DNA of 64,000 nucleotides from Propionibacteriaceae bacterium (GCA_003158895.1 PMLO01000090.1:40830-104829); one strand, 5' to 3'. Shown: positions 17,876 to 26,823, counted from the stretch's first letter. Translations and numbers: made by a program. Notes: generated by a model not told the origin, from the letters alone.

Positions 17876-19353
17876 TGACGGATCAGGAGGCCGATGAGGT
17901 GATGGACCTGGGCCTTATCACCCGCGCGGATCTGTTGACCGAGTTGTACGTGTTCGCACGCGAGCTCGGCGAGCGAACCAGTGACAGGACAGCCGGCCGA
18001 AGCTGGTCCGATCTTGCCTCCTGCCTTGAGCGTGGTGAGCCCCTGCGGCTCAGCGAGCGGAACGTTGATCTCCTCGCGACGATGTTCGCCGAGCATGACG
18101 CCGAGTGGTCGTCGGCGCGCTCGCCCGGCGTCACTGGCGTTCAGGAAGCCGTAGCCGCTGCCCAACGCGGAGAATCCTGGCTCAGCGACGAATGGATCTT
18201 CTTTGACGCGGAGCAGCGACGCGCGCTGGTCGGGGCTCTTGCGTCCTTGGGGCGGTTCGAGGCCGACGTGGCCACACGCGTTCTTCAGTACCTCGACGAT
18301 CCGCACACGTCGTTTGTGAACGGGTCCGCGGTCGCTGTCGTTGACAGGGCTGCGTCCGACCTTGCCGTGTCGGCCGACTGCGCGGCGCTGGCAGCGCGTG
18401 TTCAGGATGGTGCGGCGGTCTTCGACGACAACGAGATAGCGCTCCTCGCGCACGCCAACCGGCGTCAGCAGAGCAGAGGCATCCTCGGCGTCCATCCGGT
18501 CCCGCAACAGTTTCAGACCGATCGGGTCCCCGCCCACCGCGACCTCATCGCCCCTCGCCTGGAAGGGCCGAAAGAGTGCACCGTCGTCCTCGACGAGGAG
18601 CAGCGCCGAGAGATGATCGCGGCCTTGGCCAGCCTCAGCAAGAGCCAAGGCGCCACGGTAGGGCACTACCTCAGGGACCTCGAAGGGCCGGACCTGCTCT
18701 TCACGGACGGTTCGGCCGCCCAAGTCATCAACAACGCCGCGCGGACCCTAGGCAGGTCGGGCGAGTGCGCGGCACTTGCTGCCGGGATCAAGTCAGGGAC
18801 ACAGGCGTTCGACCAAGGCGAGATTGGTCTCCTCGCGGAGGCAGCTTCCCGTCAGTGGGGAGAGGGCATTCCCGACAGCATGGGGACGGTCGCACCGCAG
18901 CTGCTCGCGACCCGTCCCTGGTTCAACGGCTTCCAGGAGCACATCGCTGATCTGGTGAAGGAGGCGGAGGCTTACCGCGCGGAGCAGGAGCCGGGTTTGG
19001 CCCCGGAGTCGATTCACCCCGCGAGCGTGGCTGGTGTGAGTGCTGAATTGGCGGCGACCGATGAGTCGTGGGTGTCGGATGCTCCTTCGCTGACGTGTGT
19101 GGGTGTCGCGCGGGTGTTGGCGGAGCGGCTGGCGGAGGTTGATTCGTGGTTGCCTTCGGAGGCTGCGCGCCATCCCGGGTTGGCTGAGGAGCTGGAGTAT
19201 CACCTGGCTGCTGGCGGGCCCCGGTCAGAGAGCCCTTCCCCCGAGCGGGCGGCGCTGGTGTGGGCTGCTGTCGCGGGGACGCTGCATGGTGCTGCGTGGG
19301 CTCTCAAGTGGCCGTCGATGTACCAGTCGGGCACGGAGCGGCGGGGCCTGTGA
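17872..19353 (+). CDS. Hypothetical protein with internal duplication
   Basis: A 493-residue soluble protein without recognised domains. It contains two related blocks of about 80 residues: one near residues 115-200 (ALVGALASLGRFEADVATRV, then SFVNGSAVAVVDRAASDLAVS) and one near 245-325 (EMIAALASLSKSQGATVGHY, then LFTDGSAAQVINNAARTLGRS), both ending in a [DE]IALLAHAN/EIGLLAEAA-like motif. The C-terminal third changes to T/G-ending codons (from about 18960), which suggests a composite origin. It is translationally coupled to the upstream HTH gene and to the downstream gene (GTGA overlap). Confidence 0.6.
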   Translation: MMTDQEADEVMDLGLITRADLLTELYVFARELGERTSDRTAGRSWSDLASCLERGEPLRLSERNVDLLATMFAEHDAEWSSARSPGVTGVQEAVAAAQRGESWLSDEWIFFDAEQRRALVGALASLGRFEADVATRVLQYLDDPHTSFVNGSAVAVVDRAASDLAVSADCAALAARVQDGAAVFDDNEIALLAHANRRQQSRGILGVHPVPQQFQTDRVPAHRDLIAPRLEGPKECTVVLDEEQRREMIAALASLSKSQGATVGHYLRDLEGPDLLFTDGSAAQVINNAARTLGRSGECAALAAGIKSGTQAFDQGEIGLLAEAASRQWGEGIPDSMGTVAPQLLATRPWFNGFQEHIADLVKEAEAYRAEQEPGLAPESIHPASVAGVSAELAATDESWVSDAPSLTCVGVARVLAERLAEVDSWLPSEAARHPGLAEELEYHLAAGGPRSESPSPERAALVWAAVAGTLHGAAWALKWPSMYQSGTERRGL

Positions 19354-20207
19354 CGGGCCTGGCGGGTTTGCTGGGTGGTCCGGTCCGGGCATGGCAGGCC
19401 GGTGATGAGGCGTGGGTTGTCGCGGAGGCGTTGCTGAGCTCGGTGTGGGCGCCTGCTGCTGGCGAGGTCGGGCTGTGGCTGTCAGATCAGCCGCGGTCGT
19501 TGTCGCCGACCGCGGTGGCTGCTGGGGTTCAGGCTGCTGCCCGGAGGGTCGGCTGTTGGCCGGGCCGCGGTCTCTTTGCGTCGAGTACGTCGTCTGAGGT
19601 CTGGTCTGACCTGGTCGCTGGCCCTGGTCCGGTCGTCCCTGCGGAGCGGGCGGAGAGTGTCGACGTGTGGCTGGTCCGGGCCGCGGCCCGGTACGAGGCT
19701 GCTGTCGGGACCGAGGTGCCGATGGGTGTGGTGCCGCTGATCAGTACTGGCCTGTCGGCTGTCGCCGAGGTCGTCTCGGCGGCCGGTGCGGGGGGTCCGC
19801 GCCGGTCGTTGTCGGGGTGGCGGTGTGCGTCGTCGTCGTACAGCTCGTCTCGTCGTCCGCCACTGCCGGCGGAGTTGCAAGCGTGGGGCCTGGCTCGTCG
19901 CGAGTCGGTGTTGTTGTCGCGGCTGGTCCTGGGATCGGTGTACGCGGATGCCGGCGTGTACGGGTCGAGTGTCCTGTGTGCCCCTCTCGATCTGCCAGTC
20001 AGTGATGTGGCGGCGGGCAGGTGGGCTGCGACCGTGACCCGGCTCGCGGTTCCCGACGTGGACCATGCCGGGCTGTGCGAGGTGTCACGTCAGGTCCGCG
20101 CGTACCGGGAGTCACTGGCCGTTGAACCGATCCAGGAGTCTGAGTCGCCGGTCGAGGAGTCTGAGCCGATCCAGGAGCCGCTGTTCGGATTCGAGGTGGC
20201 CGCATGA
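19350..20207 (+). CDS. Hypothetical protein
   Basis: A 285-residue Val/Ser/Trp-rich protein without a signal peptide or known motif. The start is the GTG at 19350, which overlaps the stop of the previous gene (GTGA) and avoids a Cys/Trp-rich artefactual extension. The C-terminus has a short repeated acidic tail (EPIQESESPVEESEPIQE). It is the last gene before a transcription terminator, closing the first rightward operon of the element. Confidence 0.55.
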   Translation: MTGLAGLLGGPVRAWQAGDEAWVVAEALLSSVWAPAAGEVGLWLSDQPRSLSPTAVAAGVQAAARRVGCWPGRGLFASSTSSEVWSDLVAGPGPVVPAERAESVDVWLVRAAARYEAAVGTEVPMGVVPLISTGLSAVAEVVSAAGAGGPRRSLSGWRCASSSYSSSRRPPLPAELQAWGLARRESVLLSRLVLGSVYADAGVYGSSVLCAPLDLPVSDVAAGRWAATVTRLAVPDVDHAGLCEVSRQVRAYRESLAVEPIQESESPVEESEPIQEPLFGFEVAA

Positions 20208-20214
20208 AATGACT

Positions 20215-20242
20215 CAGGCCCCCATCTTCCGATGAGGGCCTG
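20215..20242 (+). terminator. Intrinsic terminator-like hairpin
   Basis: CAGGCCCcCATC and GATGaGGGCCTG form a 12-bp stem with a single mismatch around a TTCC tetraloop, starting 7 bases after the stop codon at 20207. No long U-tract follows, as is usual in actinobacteria. Confidence 0.7.
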
Positions 20243-20306
20243 ACCACCGTTTCGCCCCAGTTACGAGCTGGGATTCAACATTTCCCGTCGCCCGACAGGA
20301 GTTCTT

Positions 20307-20435
20307 ATGGCGGAAATCCTAGCGTCAGGGCCGCCTGGCCGCAAGCCCAAGGGCGAGCGCCCCGGGGAGGCCCGTGCGTTCACGGGCGCGTTGCAGGGCC
20401 GCTTGTCACGCTTCGTCCCCCCGTGGCAGGTCTAG
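20307..20435 (+). CDS. Small 42-aa basic protein
   Basis: An ATG at 20307 with an ACAGGA ribosome binding site about 9 bases upstream opens a 42-residue frame (MAEILASGPPGRKPKGERP, then GALQGRLSRFVPPWQV). Its stop codon TAG (20433-20435) directly abuts the ATG of the primase-like gene, implying coupling. The peptide is basic and Pro/Gly-rich. No function is recognised; a leader or accessory peptide for the primase is possible. Confidence 0.55.
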   Translation: MAEILASGPPGRKPKGERPGEARAFTGALQGRLSRFVPPWQV

Positions 20436-22517
20436 ATGGTCGCGCAACGGGCCGAGTCGGGCGGAAGCGTTGTCCTGGAGCCAACGAGAGCGAATTCGTT
20501 GCATCCGTTGGGTCCTGGCGAGGACGTGTGGGCGGCGGTGACCGTCCTGGACAAGGCGCTGTTCAGGGACAGGTGGTTCGCGATTGGCCTGGACAACCGG
20601 CACCTGGCTGGTGTGGTCGTGGCCTCGCTCGAGGCGGGGTTGCGGTTGCTGGCCGACCCCGGAGCCAAGCTGGCACTGGTAGGCGAGCTGCAGCCGGGTC
20701 TGCTGGCCATCGACGTCGACGTGCCCGGTGAGCGGGGCTGGGCGATCGCGGAGCAGATCATGGCCTGGTGCGCGTCGCGGGACCTGTGGCGGCTGTTACG
20801 CCCCTCGGGCGGCGCGGACGGGCGGTGCCATGTGATCGTGGCCCCGGGGGCTGGTGAGGACGACCTTCGGGCTCTGGTCGACCAGATCCGCCGCACGTAC
20901 CGGGTGGGTGCGAACCTGGTCGATGTCCGCACCAAGGTCCGGCCGTTGTGCTCTCCGCACCGCACCACAGGGCTACGGACACTGCCCCACGGACTGACCA
21001 CGGTCGCCAGGGTCCGGGTCTCGTTGCGGCTGCTCCAGGCCGCCCTGGAGGCGGCGCCGGCGCCAGCCAGGAAGCGGGGCCCGCGGGGTGGCCGGGGCCG
21101 GCCGGAGGTGGCGCCGCTGGTGCCGAAACCCCGGCCGCGACGCGAGGTGCCGCCGGAGTGGGCGAGGTACTTCACGACCGGGGTCGGGGCGTTCTTGGCC
21201 GGCGCTGACCAGTCCGGTTCGACCTACGCGTTCGCCGCAACGAAGGTCTTGATCCGGGCCGGCCACAGTGTCGAGTCGGCCTGGGACCTGATCCTGGGCT
21301 GCCACCCGCAAGCGATGTCGAAAGCACGCCAGGACAAGCGCTGGTGGATCAACCACGCCTGGAACCCGCAGGTGCTGGCCACCGAGCACGAGACCGGTCC
21401 CAGGTCGGCCCCGTCGCCGCGGGTGGCGGCCGCGATCGGCGCCGCCGAGCTGTGCCTCGACGAGCTGCTGTGGACGGTCCCGTCGGTCCGTTCGCGGGCC
21501 GGCGTCTGGGCCGTCGCGCAAGCCGTGTTCGCCCGGATGGCCAGGCAGGACCAGTTGCGGGTTCCCTGCGCGGAACGTGACCTTGTCCAAGACGTCGCGG
21601 GCATCACGACCCGGCGCCCTATCCGTGCCGCGCTTCGCCTACTCCACGGCCACGTCGGGATCCTCCACACCGACACCTTCAACCCGGCCGACCCGTACAG
21701 CGGCTACGAGTTCGAAATCTGCGAACTGCCCGACCATGACGCCATGGTGGGGGAAAAGGACCCACCTGTTCTCACATCCCCCCGCCTCCCCGGGGGTCCC
21801 CAGGAAGTCCGGGCGCGTCTGCTGCACAGCGTCCTTGCCAGGGCGGACGAGACGGGGATGACGGTGTCGGAGCTCGGATGGGCCGGGTACCAGACCACGA
21901 GCCCGGTGGATGAGCTGACTGTCGATCAGGTCCGCGGGCTGCGGCAGGTGCTGACCGGCTTGGCGGGGTCTGGGTGGGTGGCGTGCGACGCCCAGGGGCG
22001 GTGGCGGGCCACGGTCCCTGACCCGATGTCGGAGCGGGTGCAGCGGGAGCGTGCCGAGGCGGCCGCGACGCATGATCGGGTCGTCGACCAAGTTCACGTC
22101 GAGCGGGCCGACTACCGAAGGTGCGCTGCGGTGGTGTGGGCGGCGACGCGGCGTGCGGTCGTCGACGCGGTCCACGCTCGGTACCGGGCATGGTGGGCGG
22201 GGCTGTCGAGTCATCAGCGAGCCGACCGCGCCGCTGCGGCGTCGCAGAGGTTCCGGGACCTGCCGGCAGTCGAGCAGGCCAAGGCCAGACACGAGTGGGT
22301 GACCCGACGACGCGGGACACCGGCGAGCGAAGCGGCACGACACCGGGCATGGCAGGCGAGCCTCACCCCGGCCGAGTACGAACGACGGCGCGAAGACCGC
22401 AGAGACTGGTACTACGCCCAGCCGCCGCAACGACGCGTCGAGCTCGTCCGCATGTGGGACGCCCACCGCACACGACACGGCCCGGCCGCCGGCATGTCGA
22501 CGCTGGTCGCCACCTAG
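20436..22517 (+). CDS. Primase-polymerase (AEP)-like replication protein
   Basis: A 693-residue protein. The N-terminal 180 residues show an archaeo-eukaryotic primase pattern: LLAIDVDVPGERGW (DxD), RPSGGADGRCHVIVAPG (the small-x-His motif) and a third acidic/basic strand before VRPLCSPHRTTG. Residues 220-480 hold helical segments including FTTGVGAFLAGADQSGSTYAFAATKVLIRAGHSVESAW, which looks like a primase C-terminal region. The last 200 residues are Arg-rich and coiled. Actinobacterial integrative elements often carry such a Prim-Pol as replication initiator. The assignment is by motif order only. Downstream genes are close enough for co-transcription. Confidence 0.6.
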   Translation: MVAQRAESGGSVVLEPTRANSLHPLGPGEDVWAAVTVLDKALFRDRWFAIGLDNRHLAGVVVASLEAGLRLLADPGAKLALVGELQPGLLAIDVDVPGERGWAIAEQIMAWCASRDLWRLLRPSGGADGRCHVIVAPGAGEDDLRALVDQIRRTYRVGANLVDVRTKVRPLCSPHRTTGLRTLPHGLTTVARVRVSLRLLQAALEAAPAPARKRGPRGGRGRPEVAPLVPKPRPRREVPPEWARYFTTGVGAFLAGADQSGSTYAFAATKVLIRAGHSVESAWDLILGCHPQAMSKARQDKRWWINHAWNPQVLATEHETGPRSAPSPRVAAAIGAAELCLDELLWTVPSVRSRAGVWAVAQAVFARMARQDQLRVPCAERDLVQDVAGITTRRPIRAALRLLHGHVGILHTDTFNPADPYSGYEFEICELPDHDAMVGEKDPPVLTSPRLPGGPQEVRARLLHSVLARADETGMTVSELGWAGYQTTSPVDELTVDQVRGLRQVLTGLAGSGWVACDAQGRWRATVPDPMSERVQRERAEAAATHDRVVDQVHVERADYRRCAAVVWAATRRAVVDAVHARYRAWWAGLSSHQRADRAAAASQRFRDLPAVEQAKARHEWVTRRRGTPASEAARHRAWQASLTPAEYERRREDRRDWYYAQPPQRRVELVRMWDAHRTRHGPAAGMSTLVAT

Positions 22518-22526
22518 GCTCACGGC

Positions 22527-23357
22527 GTGGCGAAACACAAGTCCAAGTCTCGAGGGCGCACGCGATGGTCGGCGGTGGTCGGACGGCGTCGACCCGCGGG
22601 GCCGCTGGAGCTGGCGAGAGTTCATGAGCAGATGAAGACCCGAGGCTGGACCGGGTGGCGATGCGACACCGAGCTCGCGGAATGGACATGGTTCCCGGCG
22701 TCCGCCACTGACTGGGCCGAGCCCACTCACATCATCTTCGGCGCCGCAGATGCGGAGAATCCGGCGTTCGTGGTGATCCTGGCCACCACCGTCGACAACG
22801 TCCGGCTACCTGCGACTCGGTACTCGTCCTGGTCGGCACTGGCCGCGGACCTCGGCTCGATCGAGCGCTACGGCCTCACCGGTGACGTGCCGGCCCTCCC
22901 CCACCGCGACGTACTACCACCGGGAACCTCTGTGGCCAGAGACCACCACACCTGCCAAGGCTGTGGAGAGCAGATTGAACTCGGCGAGGTCATAGTCCGT
23001 AGCCACTTTGGATGGGTCCACCCGCAGTGCCGTACCGCCGGCGCGACACGCACACAGCGACAGCCGGTGATCGCGAAGTACGAAGGCCCCTGCCAGGGCT
23101 GCACAGACCCGATCCTGCCCGGACAGCTAGTCACGACCTGGCTGTGGGGATGGCTCCACGCCGACTGCGTCGGCTCCTATCCGGGCACCCACCGGCGAAC
23201 CGCAGTCGGCTACAACGTCGCGTGCCCCAAGTGCGGGTCCGCAGCCGACGAACGCTGCGTGACTCCCTCAGGCAAGCCCTGCCCCGTCCACGCCGGCCGC
23301 CGCGCCGTCGAGCTCGCATCCGGCGCCACCTCGACAGCCACCGATGGACACTCATAA
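22527..23357 (+). CDS. Three-zinc-finger protein
   Basis: A 276-residue protein with an N-terminal alpha/beta domain (about 130 residues) followed by three Cys/His clusters. These are CQGCGEQIELGEVIV with WVHPQC, CQGCTDPILPGQLV with WLHADC, and CPKCGSAADERC with a following CPVHAGRR. The first two share the PARP/LIM-like order CxxC-x(n)-HxxC and look like tandem duplicates; the third is a short zinc ribbon. This suggests nucleic acid or protein binding. GTG start 10 bases after the primase gene, so probably co-transcribed with it. Confidence 0.6.
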   Translation: MAKHKSKSRGRTRWSAVVGRRRPAGPLELARVHEQMKTRGWTGWRCDTELAEWTWFPASATDWAEPTHIIFGAADAENPAFVVILATTVDNVRLPATRYSSWSALAADLGSIERYGLTGDVPALPHRDVLPPGTSVARDHHTCQGCGEQIELGEVIVRSHFGWVHPQCRTAGATRTQRQPVIAKYEGPCQGCTDPILPGQLVTTWLWGWLHADCVGSYPGTHRRTAVGYNVACPKCGSAADERCVTPSGKPCPVHAGRRAVELASGATSTATDGHS

Positions 23358-23378
23358 TCACGCGGACCACAGGATGTA

Positions 23379-23394
23379 CGGAGGTACGTACCGC
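23379..23394. promoter_or_regulatory. CGTA octamer array 1 (two units, weak)
   Basis: CGGAGGTA (23379) and CGTACCGC (23387) lie in 8-bp register, flanked by AGGATGTA and AGGACACA in the same register. This is the shortest member of the array family described in the findings, at the beginning of the 211-base gap between the zinc-finger gene and the gene starting at 23568. Confidence 0.4.
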
Positions 23395-23485
23395 AGGACA
23401 CACGCGCGGCAGGCACCTGCGGCGCACAACGTGTCGGGACAAGCGCGCCGGTTCCCGTCATTCCATTCACCGGCGCACCGACGTA

Positions 23486-23525
23486 CGCAAGGGCGTAGAT
23501 CCTGCACTACGTGACTACGTACCCG
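23486..23525. promoter_or_regulatory. CGTA octamer array 2
   Basis: Units in 8-bp register: CGCAAGGG, CGTAGATC, CTGCACTA, CGTGACTA, CGTACCCG (starts 23486, 23494, 23502, 23510, 23518). It ends about 40 bases before the ATG of the next gene. Confidence 0.6.
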
Positions 23526-23567
23526 AATAGCGTGGGGAGGGTCGGCTCCCTCGCTACGCTGGAGAAC

Positions 23568-23939
23568 ATGTCCATGGCCCGCAGACGCGCGAAGCGCCGC
23601 AAGCAGCAGGAGGCATTGTTGCAGCTTGTCGCCGATATCCGCGCTGGAAAGGTGAACACCGTCCAGTCAGAAGATGTCGCGACCGATCTCGGCCTGAGCC
23701 TGTCCGGCGCGCCGTACGGGTCCTTTCGCGACGGCACCCCCGTCACCGAAGCCGACATCTCTCGTTGGGCCGACGAAGCCGAGCGCGGCTACGACCTCGA
23801 GTCCCTGAGAGAGACGCGTGCGGTGCTGTCCGACCCGGCGCTCATGCGACAGCTTGCCGAGAGCAAGGCTTCCCTCGCCGTCGGCGACGTCGTCGATGAG
23901 GCTGGCCTGCGCGCCCTCCTGACAGAGCACAACCGCTAA
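23568..23939 (+). CDS. Antitoxin-like small protein
   Basis: A 123-residue protein. It starts MSMARRRAKRRKQQEALL, a very basic helix. The C-terminus (AVLSDPALMRQLAESKASLAVGDVVDEAGLRALL) follows the pattern seen at the end of PHD/YefM-type antitoxins. ATG 23568 is chosen for its GGAG at 23561-23564, rather than the upstream GTG inside the octamer array. No toxin gene follows; the next 330 bases hold a frameshifted remnant that might have been the partner. The antitoxin call is tentative. Confidence 0.5.
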   Translation: MSMARRRAKRRKQQEALLQLVADIRAGKVNTVQSEDVATDLGLSLSGAPYGSFRDGTPVTEADISRWADEAERGYDLESLRETRAVLSDPALMRQLAESKASLAVGDVVDEAGLRALLTEHNR

Positions 23940-23954
23940 GGAAGCGCTGATTAA

Positions 23955-24292
23955 TGGTGGCGCGCGGCCCAACTTCACCGTGCGGGCCGCGTCGACGACG
24001 TCGAGAAGCCCTGGGGTCTGCTGAAGTGGTACCTCGAGCGGATCCCCGTAGACGACTCGCCCGCGTGGAACGCATGGAGATCCGCCGGCGTCCGCGAAGC
24101 CGCCGACCGTGACCGGGCCGCATGGGCCCAGGGGCCGCCCACCAGCGCCGCCTCGAGGACCAGGCCATCGCTGCCGCGTCCACCCCCGAACGCCGCGCCG
24201 CGATCATCGCTGGCGTCCGAGCTCAGCTCGCCGCATCACGCGCCGGTCGAGGCAGCACCGTCTCGTCGCCCCATGACTCACTCTCCTACTGA
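23955..24292 (+). pseudogene. Frameshifted remnant of a small gene
   Basis: Frame 1 reads WWRAAQLHRAGRVDDVEKP and on through WYLERIPVDDSPAWNAWRSAGVREA up to about 24130. The protein-like reading then continues in another frame (RRLEDQAIAAASTPERRAAIIAGVRAQLAASRAG) to the TGA at 24290-24292. The switch falls in the G/C run near 24126-24137. There is no start codon in the first frame, so the N-terminus is also damaged. It follows the antitoxin-like gene and could be its inactivated partner. Confidence 0.45.
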
Positions 24293-24452
24293 CATCGCCC
24301 CCGCCCGGGCCGACCTGGTGTACGCCGCGGCTGACTGGCATGTCTTGCGTCACAGGGAATTGTCCGGGCCGACTGCTACCGTTCCGCTTCATGACGAGTC
24401 TTGCGCAGGTGATAGTGGTGGCCGTGGTGATCCGGACCCAGAACGGTCGCGC

Positions 24453-25244
24453 ATGAAGCCCCCGCCACGAAGCCCCGGGCACGCGCGCTGGATCCTCCCG
24501 GGGCTGATCCTGCTGCTGATCCTGCCCGGGGCGCTCGCCACTCCATCCACCGTCGAGTGGGTGTTCACCGGGATCCTGTCCGCTCTCACTGCCGCGGGCA
24601 TCGTGAGCGTCGTCAAACGATCCAGGCGGATCGCCCTAGACCGCCAGCAGCGGGCCGCCATCGCGGCCGCGCAGCGGGATCATGCCTGGCGAGTCGCCGC
24701 GCAGCTGCGGCGCGAGCTGCCCGACCGTCAACCTCGCAACACCGTCAAGGTATGGGACCTGATTCCCAATGCCGACGAAGTCTTCATCACCGACGCGCCG
24801 GTGCACTATGCGCGGTATTACGGCCAAGACGTCACCTACACCACCTCGAGCGGCGTCTACTTCGGCAGTCCGCTGTTCGTCGTCGCCGGCCTGATCGGGA
24901 CCGCTGCCAGCAACTCGGCAGCACGCTCACGCGCCGAGGCGATGGCCCGCAGCCAGTGGCGCGAACACCAGACCGTGCGCCTGGTCGTGACCAACCAACG
25001 GCTGTGCTGCCGAGTCGGCAATGACTGGTACAGCTTCTACTACTCCCACATGACAGCGATATACCCACTCGCCGAGCAACAGACCCTGGTCTGCACCTTC
25101 GGCAAAGGTGCCCCGCTGATGATCTCCGGCCCCTGGGCGCCCGCAGCAGCAGTCGTCACAACCCTGATGACTCTCGGCGTCGACCCGCTCCTGACTCATC
25201 CCGGACTGCGCTGCCTCGACGGGGCGCCAGGGCTGACCCGATGA
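24453..25244 (+). CDS. Membrane protein of unknown function
   Basis: A 263-residue protein with two N-terminal hydrophobic helices (WILPGLILLLILPGALA and WVFTGILSALTAAGIVSVV), a helical basic linker, and a cytoplasmic domain containing VWDLIPNADEVFITDAP and LFVVAGLIGTAAS. The C-terminal half (RLVVTNQRLCCRVGNDWYSFYYSHMTAIYP) looks like a PH-like sandwich, as in actinobacterial proteins that pair transmembrane helices with a PH domain. ATG 24453 is preferred; the longer frame upstream is occupied by the end of the remnant gene. Confidence 0.55.
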   Translation: MKPPPRSPGHARWILPGLILLLILPGALATPSTVEWVFTGILSALTAAGIVSVVKRSRRIALDRQQRAAIAAAQRDHAWRVAAQLRRELPDRQPRNTVKVWDLIPNADEVFITDAPVHYARYYGQDVTYTTSSGVYFGSPLFVVAGLIGTAASNSAARSRAEAMARSQWREHQTVRLVVTNQRLCCRVGNDWYSFYYSHMTAIYPLAEQQTLVCTFGKGAPLMISGPWAPAAAVVTTLMTLGVDPLLTHPGLRCLDGAPGLTR

Positions 25245-25253
25245 ACGGCACGT

Positions 25254-25459
25254 AGGCGCGACTCGATGAACTCGACCGTTCCGACGCGTCGCGCAGGACC
25301 TCCGCGACGCGTCGTGCCCACCAGGTGTACGCGTCGCTCTCGGCCGCCCGCGACGGTTCCAGGTCCCCGCTCGTCGGAGCGCGAACCCGGTTGGCTGTAG
25401 GCGAGGAGCTGGGAATCCGCAAGCAACTCGTCTATTGGCTCGGGAAGACCAGCGCGTAA
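25254..25459 (+). pseudogene. Possible remnant of a small helical gene
   Basis: A frame without an ATG start reads ARLDELDRSDASRRTSATRR and continues to ELGIRKQLVYWLGKTSA before a TAA at 25457-25459. The amino-acid composition is protein-like and the end resembles the tail of a helix-turn-helix protein. It may be a truncated gene; a 44-residue version starting at an internal GTG is also possible. The rest of the 25245-25501 gap shows nothing else. Confidence 0.3.
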
Positions 25460-25501
25460 GCGCTCTTGGACACTCGGCCCGTCCGCGCAGACCGTCGCGG
25501 A

Positions 25502-26125
25502 TCAGGGCTGACGATAGGCAGGGTGCGGTTGAAGTGGCCTAGCCCTGTCGTCTTCCCGCGGAGGTGCGTTCTCGACGACCCACGACCAGTCCTCGCCGAG
25601 TGCCTCGGTGGCCGCTTCTGGCCCCCATAACTCTCTGGCATAGGCGGCGACGTTGTTGAGCACGTCCGCAGGCAACAGCTCGAAGTCGCCGGAGGTCAGC
25701 TGAAGTCCCCTGACCACACGAGCTGCTGTCGTCTGCGGCAGGCCGAGGAGCAGTTGGAGTTCTCGCATCGTCGTGACCATGTCGATCACGTACCAAGTCG
25801 CTCGACCCGCTCCGCGTTCACTGAGCACCCACCTCACCACGTCGCCCGAGACGTTCGGCGGCATCATGAACGTGACCACGGCGTGCTGATGAGCCAGGGG
25901 AATCTGCTCCTCCCGATCGCGGTACTGGTGCATGACGATCCACATGGCGTCGTAGCAGGCGCGTCCGGTGAGCAGGTAGTCAACGTTGAGCGGAGTCGTC
26001 GGCACCTTGGTGACCTCTACGTCGTCCAGGCCTGACTGTCGGATCGTCTGAGGTTCGCCTTCCCGCGCTGCGGAGAGGAGTGCCGCGAATTTGGCTCGCG
26101 CTTCGGCCACTGTCCAGAGTCTCAT
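25502..26125 (-). CDS. PHD-antitoxin-like N-terminus fused to an unknown domain
   Basis: A 207-residue protein. The first 30 residues (MRLWTVAEARAKFAALLSAA followed by REGEPQTIRQSG) match the Phd/YefM antitoxin opening (dimerising helix and strand). The remaining 170 residues form a separate domain with WYVIDMVTTMRELQLLLGLPQTTAARVVRGLQL, which reads like a helix-turn-helix region. ATG 26125 is chosen for its G-rich Shine-Dalgarno; the frame is open 24 codons further upstream. No adjacent toxin is seen. It is transcribed opposite to most of the element. Confidence 0.5.
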   Translation of the reverse strand: MRLWTVAEARAKFAALLSAAREGEPQTIRQSGLDDVEVTKVPTTPLNVDYLLTGRACYDAMWIVMHQYRDREEQIPLAHQHAVVTFMMPPNVSGDVVRWVLSERGAGRATWYVIDMVTTMRELQLLLGLPQTTAARVVRGLQLTSGDFELLPADVLNNVAAYARELWGPEAATEALGEDWSWVVENAPPREDDRARPLQPHPAYRQP

Positions 26126-26219
26126 GCCCCCAGCATACCCGTCCCTGTACATAAACGGGTCACGCTCTGGGTAGACGACCGCCAGTGGAGGCCCCAAGGA
26201 ACTCGACCCTCACGCCGAT

Positions 26220-26657
26220 TCAGAGCTGACCAGTGATCTTCTCGCGCAGAGTGCGGGCGTCCATGGCGGTCCGTACGGTCGCGAGGGCCTGCTCGAGCGC
26301 GAGCCGGGCGCCGAGAATGACGAGCAAGGCCGGGATCCAGCCGAGCAGAAGTACCACGAGGCCGGGGATCGGGCTGCCAGCGACGGGGATGAATCCGGCG
26401 AGTGTCTGGTCGGGCAGCGTGGCAGCGAACGTGGCGATCACAGCGACCAGATAGCCCAGGGCTGTGACGGCGACCATGAGGCCGTAGACGATCTTGACCA
26501 GGCCTGGTGTGGCGTAGGTCTCGAAGGAGAAGTCGAACGCGGCCGCGAACGGGTTCGGGTCAACGACCGGAGGGGTCGTGTAGATCGGGTGCGCGTGCGG
26601 CCCGGGGTAGTTCGGCGGGAGCTGCGACGGGAACTGGCCTTGGAGTGGGCTGGACAT
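26220..26657 (-). CDS. DUF4282-type small membrane protein
   Basis: A 145-residue protein with a Pro-rich cytoplasmic N-terminus followed by AAFDFSFETYATPGLVKIVYGLMVAVTALGY, the characteristic DUF4282 opening. It has two transmembrane helices and the conserved ending ARLALEQALATVRTAMDARTL. ATG 26657 is the start; upstream residues look non-coding. The function of the family is unknown. It is read away from the octamer arrays at 26.74-26.88 kb. Confidence 0.75.
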   Translation of the reverse strand: MSSPLQGQFPSQLPPNYPGPHAHPIYTTPPVVDPNPFAAAFDFSFETYATPGLVKIVYGLMVAVTALGYLVAVIATFAATLPDQTLAGFIPVAGSPIPGLVVLLLGWIPALLVILGARLALEQALATVRTAMDARTLREKITGQL

Positions 26658-26734
26658 GGGGCCGATCATTCCAGATCGCGGCCGAGTCCTGGTTGCACTT
26701 CTGCCCCCCGCATGGCATCGCTGCTCATCAGGTA

Positions 26735-26774
26735 CGTATCCCCGTGAGTACGTACCTCCGTAACAGCGTGCCAA
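26735..26774. promoter_or_regulatory. CGTA octamer array 3
   Basis: Five contiguous units in 8-bp register starting at 26735: CGTATCCC, CGTGAGTA, CGTACCTC, CGTAACAG, CGTGCCAA. It lies in the 362-base gap between the divergent DUF4282 gene and the lipoprotein gene. Confidence 0.65.
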
Positions 26775-26823
26775 GCGTGCCGAACAGTCCCGCCCCCATT
26801 CCACTCGTCGGTAGACTGATGTA

